The position numbers and the translations under genes were made by a program. A DNA stretch of 36,380 nucleotides, from the NCBI GenBank assembly GCA_011374975.1, contig DRNU01000175.1:1-36380 (forward strand). The letters are read 5' to 3'. Source of the DNA: Gammaproteobacteria bacterium. Its GTDB lineage: Bacteria; Pseudomonadota; Gammaproteobacteria; DSM-19610. Positions within the stretch are counted from its first letter, which is position 1, and each line of letters opens with the position of its first letter. Of this stretch, positions 1-8,074 are shown in pieces. A model generated the notes under the pieces. The model did no database searches. It was not told the origin of the DNA and saw only the letters and a list, made by a program, of their open reading frames with translations.

Positions 1-693
1 CAGCACGTACTCGTCGACCATGCGCTGCATGGCGCTGCGCCGCTGCGCCGCCATGCGTTCCTGTTCCGCGGCCAGGCGGGCCTGCAACTCCTGCTCGGCC
101 GCCTTGCGGCGCGCTTCTTCCTTGCGCTTGCGTTCCGCTTCTGCCTTTTTCCTGGCCTCGGCCTTCTTCTTCGCCTCGGCGTCAGCCTTTTTCTTTGCCT
201 CCGCCTCGGCTTTCTTTTTTGCCGCGAGCTCAGCCTTGCGCTTTTTCTCCGCGGCCGCCTTTTTCTCGGCCTCGGCTTTTTTCTTCGCGGCGAGCTGCGC
301 CTTGCGCTTTTTCTCGGCCGCGGCCTTTTTCTTTGCCTCTACCTTCTTCTTTGCTTCCTGCTGTTCCTTGCGCTTCAGGTCGGCCAGGCGCTTCTCCTCA
401 CGCTTGAGCTGCTGCTCGGCCTGTTTGGCTTTCTGCTCGATGCGCTTGAGTTTCTCCTGCGCCTCGCGCTGCTTTTTGTCTTTCAGCTGCTGCTGGCGTT
501 TGATCTCCGACTCCAGTTTACCGGCATCGATCACCACTGCCTGCACCGGCGCCTTTTTACCTGACACGCCGGGCTTCACCGTCGGCGTCCAGTCCAGGCT
601 GAACGCCAGCAAGACCAGCAGGGCCACATGCACCAGCAGCGCATAGATAAAGGGCCGCGGCCGTTCCCGTATCAGACTGAGCAGTTCGCGGAT
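1..693 (-). CDS. tolA: TolA, Tol-Pal envelope protein (3' end beyond window)
   Basis: TolA is the inner-membrane protein that links TolQR to TolB/Pal across the periplasm and supports outer-membrane constriction. The open frame runs without interruption from the codon after the tolR stop to the window edge (231 codons). It has a short basic N-terminus, one membrane segment (about residues 16-32, FIYALLVHVALLVLLAF) and then a long Ala/Lys/Glu-rich helical domain full of AEAKKKAE-type repeats, as expected of TolA domain II. Domain III lies outside the window. Oddly, no ATG, GTG or TTG precedes the membrane segment. The first codon after the tolR TAA is ATC (691-693), with a GGAGG motif 8 nt upstream. 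The start is therefore either a rare ATC or a single-base change from ATG. Identity is firm from order and composition; the start is uncertain. Confidence 0.85.
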   Translation of the reverse strand, partial: MRELLSLIRERPRPFIYALLVHVALLVLLAFSLDWTPTVKPGVSGKKAPVQAVVIDAGKLESEIKRQQQLKDKKQREAQEKLKRIEQKAKQAEQQLKREEKRLADLKRKEQQEAKKKVEAKKKAAAEKKRKAQLAAKKKAEAEKKAAAEKKRKAELAAKKKAEAEAKKKADAEAKKKAEARKKAEAERKRKEEARRKAAEQELQARLAAEQERMAAQRRSAMQRMVDEYVL

Positions 694-1125
694 TTACCCA
701 CCCTCCCCGAACGGTTCCGTGATCAACCCGACCCGCGCCGCACCCGCCTGCTGCAACAGTGACATGGCCGCCACCACCTGGCCGTAATCGACACTGGCGT
801 CGCCACGCACCAGCACCGTGGCGCGCGGCCGCTGGCGCAACACCGCAGCCACCCGCAGCACCAGCGTTTCGGCGTCGATCGCCTGCTCCGGGTCGCCGCC
901 CACGTTGAGGAAATACTGCCCCTCGGCATCCACCGTCAGCACCAGCGGGTCCTGCTGCGTTTCATCCACCGGTTCGGCGTCGGCCTGCGGCAGGTCCACC
1001 TCGATGCCCTGGTTCAGCAGCGGTGCGGTGATCATGAAAATGACCAGCAACACCAGCATGACATCAATGTAGGGAACGACATTGATCTCTGACATGGGCC
1101 GTTTACGGGCGCGCTGTCTTGCCAC
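694..1125 (-). CDS. tolR: TolR, Tol-Pal proton-channel subunit
   Basis: TolR is an ExbD/TolR family protein that, with TolQ, uses the proton motive force to energise TolA. The 143-residue product has the expected layout: a short cytoplasmic N-terminus, one membrane helix at about residues 15-37 beginning with the family motif VPYIDVMLVLLVIF (the Asp is the proton-carrying residue), then a periplasmic domain. The start follows tolQ by 15 nt, and the stop (TAA, 694-696) is immediately followed by the tolA frame, so translation of the three genes is likely coupled. Length and order are typical of gammaproteobacteria. Confidence 0.95.
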   Translation of the reverse strand: MARQRARKRPMSEINVVPYIDVMLVLLVIFMITAPLLNQGIEVDLPQADAEPVDETQQDPLVLTVDAEGQYFLNVGGDPEQAIDAETLVLRVAAVLRQRPRATVLVRGDASVDYGQVVAAMSLLQQAGAARVGLITEPFGEGG

Positions 1126-1140
1126 GGCTATAACTCCTGT

Positions 1141-1815
1141 CTAGTCGTGCGCCTGGCGCTGCAGGAGACTGGAAAACTCTTCCAGGAAGTTGTCATAACG
1201 GTTTTCCAGGCGCTCGACGTCATTGGAATAACGGTTGTAGGCAATAACGGCCGGTATCGCTGCGAACAGGCCCATGGCAGTGGCGATCAGCGCTTCCGCG
1301 ATACCGGGCGCAACCATCGCCAGTGTCGCCTGGTGCACGTTACCCAGGCCGCGAAACGCATTCATGATGCCCCACACAGTACCGAACAGGCCGACGTAGG
1401 GACTGGTTGAACCTACCGTGGCGAGAAACGACAGGTGCGTCTCCAGCTCGTCGATTTCGCGCGACAGCGCCACGCGCATGCGCCGCTGCGCACCTTCCAC
1501 CACTGCCATCGGGTCACTGCCGCTCTGCTTGCGCAGGCGGGTGAACTCCCGGAAGCCGGTGATAAAGATATTCGCCAGGCCGCACGCCTCGTCTTCATGT
1601 TGCGAGACCTGGTGGTAAAGCGTGGCCAGGTCGCCGCCCGACCAGAAGCGTTCCTCGAACTCTTCCGCATTCGCGCTCGCCTCGGCCAGCGCGCCGCGTT
1701 TGCGGAAAATCATGGTCCAGGACATGACCGATACCGAGAGCAACAACAACATGACCAGCTGCACCATGACACTGGCGCCGGTAATCAGACTTATAAACGA
1801 CAAATCAGCTGACAC
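1141..1815 (-). CDS. tolQ: TolQ, Tol-Pal proton-channel subunit
   Basis: TolQ is the MotA/TolQ/ExbB family inner-membrane protein forming the stator channel with TolR. The product has 224 residues. It has an N-terminal membrane helix (about 15-35), a cytoplasmic stretch with the typical FWSGGDLATLY and VVEGAQRRMR segments, and two C-terminal helices carrying SPYVGLFGTVWGIM and APGIAEALIATAMGLF. These are close to the TolQ signature. The start is GTG (1813-1815), 11 nt inside the end of ybgC, with GGAG upstream. The overlap implies translational coupling to ybgC. Identification is secure. Confidence 0.96.
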   Translation of the reverse strand: MSADLSFISLITGASVMVQLVMLLLLSVSVMSWTMIFRKRGALAEASANAEEFEERFWSGGDLATLYHQVSQHEDEACGLANIFITGFREFTRLRKQSGSDPMAVVEGAQRRMRVALSREIDELETHLSFLATVGSTSPYVGLFGTVWGIMNAFRGLGNVHQATLAMVAPGIAEALIATAMGLFAAIPAVIAYNRYSNDVERLENRYDNFLEEFSSLLQRQAHD

Positions 1816-2221
1816 GGGTTAACTCCGAGCGAATGACATCCGGGATGGGGACGGGTTTGAAAGAGACCGCATCGACACAGGCAATGCGGATATGGCCGCT
1901 GCACAGCACTTCGCTTTCACCGCTGCGGCGGACCTGCTGTGAAAAAGTGAGACTGGCACGACGCTGTTCGCAGATATCCGCACTGACTTCGAGTGCGTCG
2001 TTAAATCTGGCGGGTCGTATGAAGTCGACCTGAACTGAATGCACGGTAAACAAGACCCCCTGGTCCTGACGCAAACGATCCTGTTCAAACCCGAGTGCAC
2101 GTAAACACTCGGTACGGGCGCGTTCCATGAATTTAAGATAATTGGCGTAATACACCACGCCACCGCTATCGGTATCTTCGTAATACACGCGTACCGGCCA
2201 CACAAACTGCGTCAACTTCAT
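1805..2221 (-). CDS. ybgC: YbgC, hotdog-fold acyl-CoA thioesterase
   Basis: YbgC is a hotdog-fold acyl-CoA thioesterase whose gene heads the tol-pal cluster in most gammaproteobacteria; it has been linked to phospholipid metabolism. The 138-residue product begins MKLTQFVWPVRVYYEDTD and shows the 4-hydroxybenzoyl-CoA thioesterase-like motif YYEDTDSGGVVYYANYL, including the catalytic Asp, followed by FMERARTE. The frame stays open much further upstream, but ATG 2219-2221 is chosen because an AGGGG motif lies next to it, the family begins here, and the upstream part has no protein-like character. The end overlaps tolQ by 11 nt. Confidence 0.94.
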   Translation of the reverse strand: MKLTQFVWPVRVYYEDTDSGGVVYYANYLKFMERARTECLRALGFEQDRLRQDQGVLFTVHSVQVDFIRPARFNDALEVSADICEQRRASLTFSQQVRRSGESEVLCSGHIRIACVDAVSFKPVPIPDVIRSELTRVS

Positions 2222-2315
2222 CCCCTGCAAAGACCACAACGCGGCCTGATAATTCCCGTGGCGCAAGCTTACCGATGCACGCCATGCTTTGCATCCCGCC
2301 AGGCACCGCAGCACC

Positions 2316-2342
2316 AAAAAAAAACGCGGCCGGGCGGCCGCG
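2316..2342 (-). terminator. Rho-independent terminator, minus strand
   Basis: On the minus strand a 7-bp GC stem (CGCGGCC / GGCCGCG, loop of 4) at 2325-2342 is followed by nine T residues (2316-2324). This is a textbook intrinsic terminator. It lies after the EF-hand gene (2433-2705) and before ybgC, so it separates that gene from the tol operon, whose promoter must lie between about 2222 and 2315. Confidence 0.9.
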
Positions 2343-2367
2343 TAAAATCCCGTAGGCGGGAGGTGCC

Positions 2368-2392
2368 CCCTTGCCGGCAAAGCCGGCAAGGG
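2368..2392 (-). other. Perfect 11-bp hairpin in the 3' region of the EF-hand gene
   Basis: The segment is CCCTTGCCGGC, AAA, then GCCGGCAAGGG: an 11-bp perfect stem with a 3-nt loop. It lies between the stop of the EF-hand gene (2433) and the terminator at 2316-2342. No T tract follows it on either strand. It may stabilise the transcript 3' end or be a repeat remnant. Confidence 0.6.
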
Positions 2393-2432
2393 AACCCGGA
2401 CCGCATGGCAGCCCGGACACACAACGACGTGC

Positions 2433-2705
2433 CTATAAGTTCCTGGCCTCCCTGGCCAGGCGCGCCGATGTATATTCTTTGCGATCCAGCAAACCGTCCC
2501 GGTTGAGATCGGCTTTTTCAAACACCGCCTCGACCGAGCCCACCGAACGTGCCTCGACACGACTCACATATCCGTTGCTGTCACTGTCAATCTGATTGAA
2601 GGCAACAAAGCCCTGGGCATCCACCGACAAGGTTGCTTCCGGCAACTCTGCCCGGGCGGTACCGGTTATCAACCCGGCCAACATCACCAGGGTCAGACTT
2701 TGCAT
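2433..2705 (-). CDS. Small exported EF-hand protein
   Basis: This 90-residue product has an N-terminal signal peptide (MQSLTLVMLAGLITGTARA) and two classical EF-hand loops: DSDSNGYVSRVE (about residues 39-50) and DLNRDGLLDRKE (about 70-81). Both have Asp/Asn/Ser at the calcium-coordinating positions, Gly at position 6 and Glu at 12. It is therefore likely a secreted or periplasmic calcium-binding protein; the partner is unknown. The frame is open further upstream. I chose ATG 2703-2705 because it directly starts the signal peptide and has GAGAG upstream; ATG 2724-2726 is the alternative. The gene stands alone between two hairpins and has its own terminator. Confidence 0.82.
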   Translation of the reverse strand: MQSLTLVMLAGLITGTARAELPEATLSVDAQGFVAFNQIDSDSNGYVSRVEARSVGSVEAVFEKADLNRDGLLDRKEYTSARLAREARNL

Positions 2706-2898
2706 GGCTAGACTCTCAATTCGCATAGCCGTGTCTTGAGCAAGGGCTGTGCCAGCTCCCCGAAAAAGTGTGAAAACAGCGGTTTTAACGAACCTGGTCG
2801 CAACAGCAAACGGGCAGCCCGTCCGAAAACCGGGCAAAACCGTCCCCAGATCACGACATTAATCGCGGAAAAGTTACAAAAGGATTGTTTTACAGGGA

Positions 2899-2930
2899 GA
2901 TAGACTGTCGCCAATCGGCGACAGTCTATC
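2899..2930 (-). terminator. 14-bp hairpin after glrR
   Basis: GATAGACTGTCGCC pairs perfectly with GGCGACAGTCTATC around a 4-nt loop, starting 6 nt after the glrR stop on the minus strand. There is no strong T tract (TCCCTGT follows), so it could be a weak intrinsic terminator or a 3'-end stabiliser. Its position marks the end of the glrK-qseG-glrR transcript. Confidence 0.6.
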
Positions 2931-2935
2931 AGCGA

Positions 2936-4306
2936 TCAGGAGAGCCGCATGCCCTTGAACTGCGAAGGATTGAGGTGGTGCTTGTGCAATAGCTTGTAGA
3001 ACTCGGTCCGGTTGCGCTTGGCGATACGTGCCGCCTGGCTGACATTACCGTTGGTGATCTGCAACAACTGGGTCAGGTACTCACGCTCGAAGCGGGCACG
3101 CGCATCGGCGAAAGCCGGCATCTCGCCGTCCGCCTCATCGCGCAGCGCACGCTGCACCAGGCTGGCCGGGATCAGCGAGGTGGTGGTGAAGGCTACCGCC
3201 TGCTCGACCACATTGAACAGCTGACGCACGTTGCCCGGCCAGGGCGCCGACAGCAACCCTTCCATGGCATCCGGTGCAAAACCGCGCACCGATTTCTTGG
3301 TCGCATCGTCCAGTTGCGCGAGGAAATGATTGGCCAGCAGCGGGATATCCTCGCGCCGGTCAACCAGCGAGGGAATATCCAGCGCCACCACATTGAGCCT
3401 GTAATACAGGTCTTCGCGGAAGCTGCCGCTCTTGCGTAGCTCGTCCAGGTCGCGGTGGGTGGCGGAAATAATGCGCACATCCACCGGCACCGAACGCGTG
3501 CTGCCCACCGGGCGCACACCGCGCTCCTGGATCGCACGCAGCAGTTTCACCTGGAAGGTCATCGGCATATCGCCGATCTCGTCCAGGAACAGGGTACCGC
3601 CATTGGCGGCCTGGAACAGGCCCTCGTGGTCGCGCGTGGCGCCGGTGAAAGAGCCCCGGGCGTGACCGAAAAATTCCGATTCGAACAGGGATTCCGGGAT
3701 GGCGCTGCAGTTGACCGCGATAAACGGGCCTTCAGCGCGCGGGCTGGACTTGTGGATAGCGCGCGCCAGCACTTCCTTGCCGGTACCGCTCTGGCCGTGG
3801 ATGAACACGCTGGCCTCACTGGAAGCCACCAGCCGCGCCTGTCCCAGCAGGTCTTCCATCAGCGGACTGCGCGTTACAATACCCTGACGCCATTCTGCGA
3901 CGTTTTCTTCCTCGCGCCGCTCGTGTTGCTCGCCGGTGACCCGCAACGCGCGCGTCACCTGCTCCAGCAGATCCTTGCTGTCGAACGGCTTGGTCAGGTA
4001 GCCGAACACGCCGCGACTGGTCGCATCGACCGCGTCGGGAATGGAGCCGTGTGCGGTCAAAATGATCACCGGGAGCGCCGGACTGCGGCGGCGGATCATG
4101 TCGAACAGCGCCATGCCGTCCATGCCACCCATACGTAAGTCCGTGATTACCAAGTGAGGTTGGAAGGTTGGTATCTGCGCGATCGCCTTTTCACCACTTT
4201 CCACCGCGGCCACTTCATAGCCCACTGCAGACAGCCGCATAGACAGCAGCCTCAGCAGGGCCGGATCATCGTCTACTACCAGAACCCGATAACGACAGGC
4301 ACTCAT
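2936..4306 (-). CDS. glrR: GlrR-type sigma-54-dependent response regulator
   Basis: The 456-residue product has three domains. The receiver (1-120) carries VVDDD near residue 11, the phospho-acceptor Asp56 in ITDLRMG and Lys106 in LTKPFD. The sigma-54 AAA+ domain (about 143-375) has Walker A GQSGTGK (171-177), a GSFTGA loop (218-223, Ser replacing the usual first Ala) and Walker B TLFLDE. A Fis-type helix-turn-helix sits at the C-terminus (GNVSQAARIAKRNRTEFYKLL). The C-terminal segment and the neighbours, a QseG-like lipoprotein and a GlrK-like kinase, match GlrR/QseF of enterobacteria, which activates sigma-54 promoters in the envelope-linked glmY/rpoE regulon. Regulated genes in this organism cannot be read here. 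The start ATG follows the lipoprotein gene by 15 nt. Confidence 0.92.
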   Translation of the reverse strand: MSACRYRVLVVDDDPALLRLLSMRLSAVGYEVAAVESGEKAIAQIPTFQPHLVITDLRMGGMDGMALFDMIRRRSPALPVIILTAHGSIPDAVDATSRGVFGYLTKPFDSKDLLEQVTRALRVTGEQHERREEENVAEWRQGIVTRSPLMEDLLGQARLVASSEASVFIHGQSGTGKEVLARAIHKSSPRAEGPFIAVNCSAIPESLFESEFFGHARGSFTGATRDHEGLFQAANGGTLFLDEIGDMPMTFQVKLLRAIQERGVRPVGSTRSVPVDVRIISATHRDLDELRKSGSFREDLYYRLNVVALDIPSLVDRREDIPLLANHFLAQLDDATKKSVRGFAPDAMEGLLSAPWPGNVRQLFNVVEQAVAFTTTSLIPASLVQRALRDEADGEMPAFADARARFEREYLTQLLQITNGNVSQAARIAKRNRTEFYKLLHKHHLNPSQFKGMRLS

Positions 4307-4321
4307 TCCTACTCCTTCCGA

Positions 4322-4831
4322 CTAATTCGGCGTTTCTCGTTGTTGAATGTTTTGTTCGATAGTTGTGAGCTCCTGCAACTGTCGTTCCAACTCTTCAACA
4401 CGCGCCTCCGATTGCTTCAGTTTGGCCCGTATTTCGCTGATTTTATCACCAGACCAGTACTGTTCGCCGATAATTTGCACGAGCAGCGCCGCCAGCGCCT
4501 GGGCGCTGTCGCTGGCCTTGGAAGTATCCAGCCCTTTCAATAGCTTAAGTGCTTCACTCTGGTTCCGCACGGCTTTTGGCCCCTCCGCCAGCAACAGCGC
4601 AAGGCGCAGCCGGGTACGCGGGTTGGCCGCGCGCTCGAATTCCTGCTTGCGGGCTTCCAGCGTCTGTTTCAGCTGCTCATCCGGCAGGGCAATCACCCGG
4701 TGCCACTCTTCCAGCCAGTAGGCCGCATCGTCCACCCGGACCGACACAGGCACACCCTCGTCGTGTTGCAGGGCCATTTGCTGGCACGCTGCCAACGGCA
4801 GAATCATCATTAAAAACAGCAGTCTTTTCAC
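4322..4831 (-). CDS. QseG/YfhG-like outer-membrane lipoprotein
   Basis: The 169-residue product starts MKRLLFLMMILPLAAC, a lipoprotein signal with the lipobox LAAC (acylated Cys16; the following Gln-Gln favours outer-membrane sorting). The rest is mostly helical, ending in a coiled-coil-like stretch (KLKQSEARVEELERQLQ). Between a GlrK-like kinase and a GlrR-like regulator, E. coli has qseG (yfhG), whose lipoprotein binds and stimulates the kinase from the outer membrane. Position, length and lipobox support the same role; sequence similarity alone would be weak. It lies 18 nt after glrK. Confidence 0.8.
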   Translation of the reverse strand: MKRLLFLMMILPLAACQQMALQHDEGVPVSVRVDDAAYWLEEWHRVIALPDEQLKQTLEARKQEFERAANPRTRLRLALLLAEGPKAVRNQSEALKLLKGLDTSKASDSAQALAALLVQIIGEQYWSGDKISEIRAKLKQSEARVEELERQLQELTTIEQNIQQRETPN

Positions 4832-4849
4832 TTTAAATCCCGGTCATTA

Positions 4850-6331
4850 TTACTGTACCTGTGCCACAGAGTCAGCCTGATGGTTGCCCCTGACCTCACC
4901 TGAAGGTTCGACGGGCAGCACCACACGCAAACACGCGCCCTGTTCCTCGGTATCTATCACTTCAATGTACCCCCCATGCGCCTGGGCATACTCACGAGCA
5001 ATCGACAATCCCAGCCCGGTGCCGCGCACCTGGCCGCCGGAGGCCGACTCACCCTGGTAAAAGGCATCGAAAATACGCCGCCGCTCGGATTCCGGGATAC
5101 CCGGTCCGGAGTCGGTCACTTCGACCAATACCTGCTCACCCTGTGCTTCTAGACGCACGCGCAGGCTTCCTTGTTCCGGTGAAAACTTGATGGCGTTGGA
5201 AAACAGGTTATCCACCAGCGTGCGCAGCTTGGCCCGGTCACCCTGCATTTCAACGGGCTGCAAGGATAACTCCAGTTGCAGCTGGCGGGCCAGCAGTGCG
5301 ACCTTGTGGTCATCCAGCACCGATTCAATCAGGCTGCGCAGCTCGATACGCTCCACCCGCAGCTGGGATGCGCGCGAACTGGCCACGTTGAAATCCAGCA
5401 GGTTTTCGATCAGCTTCTGCAGCTGCAAAGTGTTATCGCGCAAAATTGCCGCAATTTCGCGTTGCTGGGAGTTCAGGCTGCCGACAATCCCTTCGTTGAG
5501 GAGTTCCGCGCCCTCGCGGATGGCGGTCAGGGGCGTCTTGAGCTCATGCGAGATGTGGTGCAGAAAACGGTTCTTTTCCTGCTCCACCTCCAGCAGGCGG
5601 GTACGCATCCAGTCCAGCCGCTCACCCAGCTGCTCCAGGTCGCGCGGGCCTACGATCTGCGCGGGCCGGGAGAAATCACCGTCGCCAAGCCGCCGGATGG
5701 CGCGGTCCATCTGCCGGATCGGGCGCGTAATCAATACCGTGAAGAGGGCAGCCAGGATCAGCGCGCCCGGCACCAGCGCCATGGCCTGCACCACCAGCCG
5801 GCGCTGCAGGCGGCCGCCGTTGGCATCCAGCCGCTCGACCTCGCCCTCGACCAGCTTGCGGTTATCCACCAGCATCTTGCGCGCATCGCGCGCCAGGCCG
5901 CCAAAGCCGTCCACCGCGGTGGCGGTTTCCGGTGCGTCAGGCGGAAAAGTAATCAGCGCATCGTTGATGCTGTCCTCCACCTGGCGAATCATGCCCAGCC
6001 GCTCGCGCTGCAGATCGGACAGGTTCAGCGCCGCCAGCCGGTTGGCCGTCTCGAGAAACTTCTGGTGGTTCTCCTGGTACACCTCCAGCAGTGCGATATC
6101 CCCCAGCACCTTGTACTGGCGTGCGTTACGTTCCATACCGGTAATACTTTCCACCAGCACCTGCACGTTCTGGGTGGCGCGCACCGTGGCGAACAGGGCG
6201 CGCTGCCCCTGCGCCACCAGCTGATCGACCGACAGAGTGGCATGAATCAGCGCCACCATCAGCGGCAGGACCACCAGCACAAAGCCGACCAGCAACAGGC
6301 GGCGAATGGATTTTGGGCGATACAGGCGCAC
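4850..6331 (-). CDS. glrK: GlrK-type sensor histidine kinase
   Basis: This is a membrane histidine kinase of 493 residues. Membrane helices at about 11-31 and 183-203 bracket a roughly 150-residue, helical periplasmic sensor. A HAMP linker (204-256) leads to the HisKA domain with phospho-His262 in HHISHELKTPL. The ATPase domain has the N box DNLFSNAIKFSP, the G1 box DSGPGIP and the G2 box GTGLGLSIA. Together with the downstream lipoprotein and GlrR genes it forms the glrK-qseG-glrR arrangement, in which the kinase senses envelope state and phosphorylates GlrR. No glmY-like small RNA could be recognised in the 142-nt gap upstream, which is shared with a divergent gene. Confidence 0.92.
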   Translation of the reverse strand: MRLYRPKSIRRLLLVGFVLVVLPLMVALIHATLSVDQLVAQGQRALFATVRATQNVQVLVESITGMERNARQYKVLGDIALLEVYQENHQKFLETANRLAALNLSDLQRERLGMIRQVEDSINDALITFPPDAPETATAVDGFGGLARDARKMLVDNRKLVEGEVERLDANGGRLQRRLVVQAMALVPGALILAALFTVLITRPIRQMDRAIRRLGDGDFSRPAQIVGPRDLEQLGERLDWMRTRLLEVEQEKNRFLHHISHELKTPLTAIREGAELLNEGIVGSLNSQQREIAAILRDNTLQLQKLIENLLDFNVASSRASQLRVERIELRSLIESVLDDHKVALLARQLQLELSLQPVEMQGDRAKLRTLVDNLFSNAIKFSPEQGSLRVRLEAQGEQVLVEVTDSGPGIPESERRRIFDAFYQGESASGGQVRGTGLGLSIAREYAQAHGGYIEVIDTEEQGACLRVVLPVEPSGEVRGNHQADSVAQVQ

Positions 6332-6473
6332 AGGAAATACTCTTTACCGGAGCAGACAGACACACAGGAAACATCCCGACCCCCACGGCACCAGGATGAC
6401 GGGGATTCTAGCAGAAATACACCTGCATGATTTTCCTGGCACACCCGGCGGTTTGATCGTATAGAATCCCTGC

Positions 6474-7001
6474 ATGCGCACGCTACTCACATCCCTGTTC
6501 CTGGCCGGCCTGCTGCTGGTCACCCGGACCGGTGTCGCGGACCCGGTGAAACTCAAACTGACCCCCCGCACGCCCGAACAAATGAGTGCGTTCTACGAGG
6601 CGCGCGGCTTTCCCCCGCAGATGATCGAACTGCTGTCACACCAGTGTTTTATTACCGTGGGCATCCATAACACGGGCAAGGATATTATCTGGCTCGACCT
6701 TGCCAACTGGCGCTTTACCACCGCCGACGGCAAGCAACTGCACCGCCCGCACCGCGATGACTGGAAACAGAAGTGGCAGGCCATGGGTGTGCCGCTCGCC
6801 AAACAATCCACCTTCCGCTGGACCCTGCTGCCGGAAGCGCTGGACTATCAGCCGGACGAAGCCGAGGGCGGCAACATTATCCTGCCGCGGGTCAAAGGCC
6901 CTATTACGCTGTACGCGGAATTCGCGTCCGGCGCCGACAAACGCGGCCCGCTGATCAAGGTCATACATAAAAACCTGCGCTGCGCGGAGAACCCCGAATG
7001 A
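6474..7001 (+). CDS. Exported protein of unknown function
   Basis: I do not recognise this family. The 175-residue product has a signal peptide (MRTLLTSLFLAGLLLV, likely cleaved after VA-D near 22) and two cysteines (about 58 and 170). The body is beta-rich, with ITVGIHNTGKDIIWLDL and LYAEFASGADKRG, and resembles a small immunoglobulin-like or carbohydrate-binding fold. Its end overlaps the next gene by 4 nt (ATGA), so it is translationally coupled to a TlpA-like thioredoxin. This suggests that thioredoxin may act on its cysteines, an inference from context only. A TATAGAAT element just before the ATG could be its -10 box, giving a very short leader. Confidence 0.7.
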   Translation: MRTLLTSLFLAGLLLVTRTGVADPVKLKLTPRTPEQMSAFYEARGFPPQMIELLSHQCFITVGIHNTGKDIIWLDLANWRFTTADGKQLHRPHRDDWKQKWQAMGVPLAKQSTFRWTLLPEALDYQPDEAEGGNIILPRVKGPITLYAEFASGADKRGPLIKVIHKNLRCAENPE

Positions 7002-7522
7002 CCTGTCGAAGCCTGCCGCTGCTGGCCGTACTGTTTGCCTTACTGGTCGGCGCCACCCCGCTCAGCGCGGATAACGCCCTGCCCAAAGGCCTGCGCAACT
7101 ACACGCCCGGCCCGGCGCCGAACTTCAGACTGACGGATATCGACGGGGAGTCCTTCAACCTCAAAGACGCACGCGGCGGCTGGGTGTTCGTGCATTTCTG
7201 GGCCAGCTGGTGCGGCCCCTGCCGCAAGGAAATGCCGGCCGTGGAGCGCATGACAACGCTGCTGGCCGACGATGCAGTGACCGTCGTGCTGGTGAACACC
7301 GCCGAAGACGAGGACACGGTATTCACTTTTCTCGCCGGCGTGGCGCCCGAGATGAACAGCCTGCTGGACCGGGACGGAAGTGTGACAGAAGCCTGGCAGC
7401 CACGCGGACTGCCGGCCACCTACCTGGTCGACCCACAGGGCATCATCCGCTACCAGGCACTGGGCGGACGGCCCTGGGATCAACCCCTTTACCTGGATTT
7501 CCTGCGCAACCTGCCGCGCTAG
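6998..7522 (+). CDS. TlpA-like periplasmic thioredoxin
   Basis: The 174-residue product has a signal peptide (about 1-24, ending LSA-D) and a TlpA/ResA-type thioredoxin domain. The redox motif is WCGPC (Cys72 and Cys75) in HFWASWCGPCRKEMP, and the cis-proline segment is GLPATYLVDPQG near residue 143. It likely reduces or exchanges disulfides of exported proteins, for example cytochrome c maturation substrates or its coupled neighbour. It overlaps the upstream exported unknown by 4 nt. It lacks the extra residues that would identify a dedicated CcmG/DsbE, so no gene symbol is given. Confidence 0.9.
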   Translation: MTCRSLPLLAVLFALLVGATPLSADNALPKGLRNYTPGPAPNFRLTDIDGESFNLKDARGGWVFVHFWASWCGPCRKEMPAVERMTTLLADDAVTVVLVNTAEDEDTVFTFLAGVAPEMNSLLDRDGSVTEAWQPRGLPATYLVDPQGIIRYQALGGRPWDQPLYLDFLRNLPR

Positions 7523-7531
7523 ACGCGGCGG

Positions 7532-7867
7532 CTATACGACGCTGCCGAAACCCGAATCAATCGCCCCGGCGGGCGGCTCCAGCCCGGCGAGCCGGCAACC
7601 CTGCGCAATCGGGCCTTGCGGAAACAGCCGGTAGAGATATTTATACCCACCCTGATTGTGGAATTTCTCATCCAGGGCATCGTGCAATTCACGCACACTG
7701 TACTTGCCGCAATCGTGATGGGCGCAGTATTCCTGCAGGGCGCGCAATTCCGCCCAATGGTCCGGGCCCAGTTCCAGGCCCTCCTGCCGCGCAAGATTCA
7801 GCGCATCGTCTTCATCCCAATGCTCGGGGGCAAAAGGGAAATTACCTGCTCGGTCTAACATTGCCAT
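7532..7867 (-). CDS. DsrC/TusE-family protein lacking the terminal cysteine
   Basis: The 111-residue product has the DsrC/TusE fold signature: HWDEDDALNLARQEGL and HWAELRALQEYC in the N-terminal half, then YLYRLFPQGPIAQGCRLAGL near the C-terminus. DsrC ends in a mobile arm with two cysteines, CysB then CysA eleven residues later as the penultimate residue; these carry sulfur or form the disulfide used in sulfite metabolism. Here Cys91 sits at the CysB position, but the CysA position is Ala102 and the chain continues for nine more residues (IDSGFGSVV). Trisulfide or persulfide chemistry of the normal type is thus unlikely. It may be a regulatory or adaptor paralogue. AAGGAGAG precedes the ATG. 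No dsr or tus genes are adjacent. Confidence 0.82.
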   Translation of the reverse strand: MAMLDRAGNFPFAPEHWDEDDALNLARQEGLELGPDHWAELRALQEYCAHHDCGKYSVRELHDALDEKFHNQGGYKYLYRLFPQGPIAQGCRLAGLEPPAGAIDSGFGSVV

Positions 7868-8074
7868 GTCTGCTCTCCTTGTTTCACGGTTCCCGCCGCA
7901 TGAAAAACGAGCCCGTCATAAAAAACGCGGGCCCTGAGAAAAGCATAGCAGCTATTTTTTATTCTGCTGTACCACCCGCCAATCCCGGCCCGAGGGAATA
8001 TTTTCCACCGGCAGCACATCCGCTACAGGGAACAATCACAAACAACCACCAGGCCATAAAAAAGAGGGTGAAAC

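Noticed and set aside
20-646. Long plus-strand open frame antisense to tolA
   Set aside because: It is a mirror of the Ala/Lys-rich tolA repeats (Ser/Ala/Phe-rich low complexity) and has no independent features.
2222-2560. N-terminal extension of the ybgC frame
   Set aside because: It crosses a strong terminator, has no family similarity, and a good start with a ribosome site exists at 2221.
6431-6460. Possible sigma-54 promoter (TGGCAC) upstream of 6474
   Set aside because: The required GC element (TTGC-type) is not at the correct spacing, so the GlrR link cannot be claimed.
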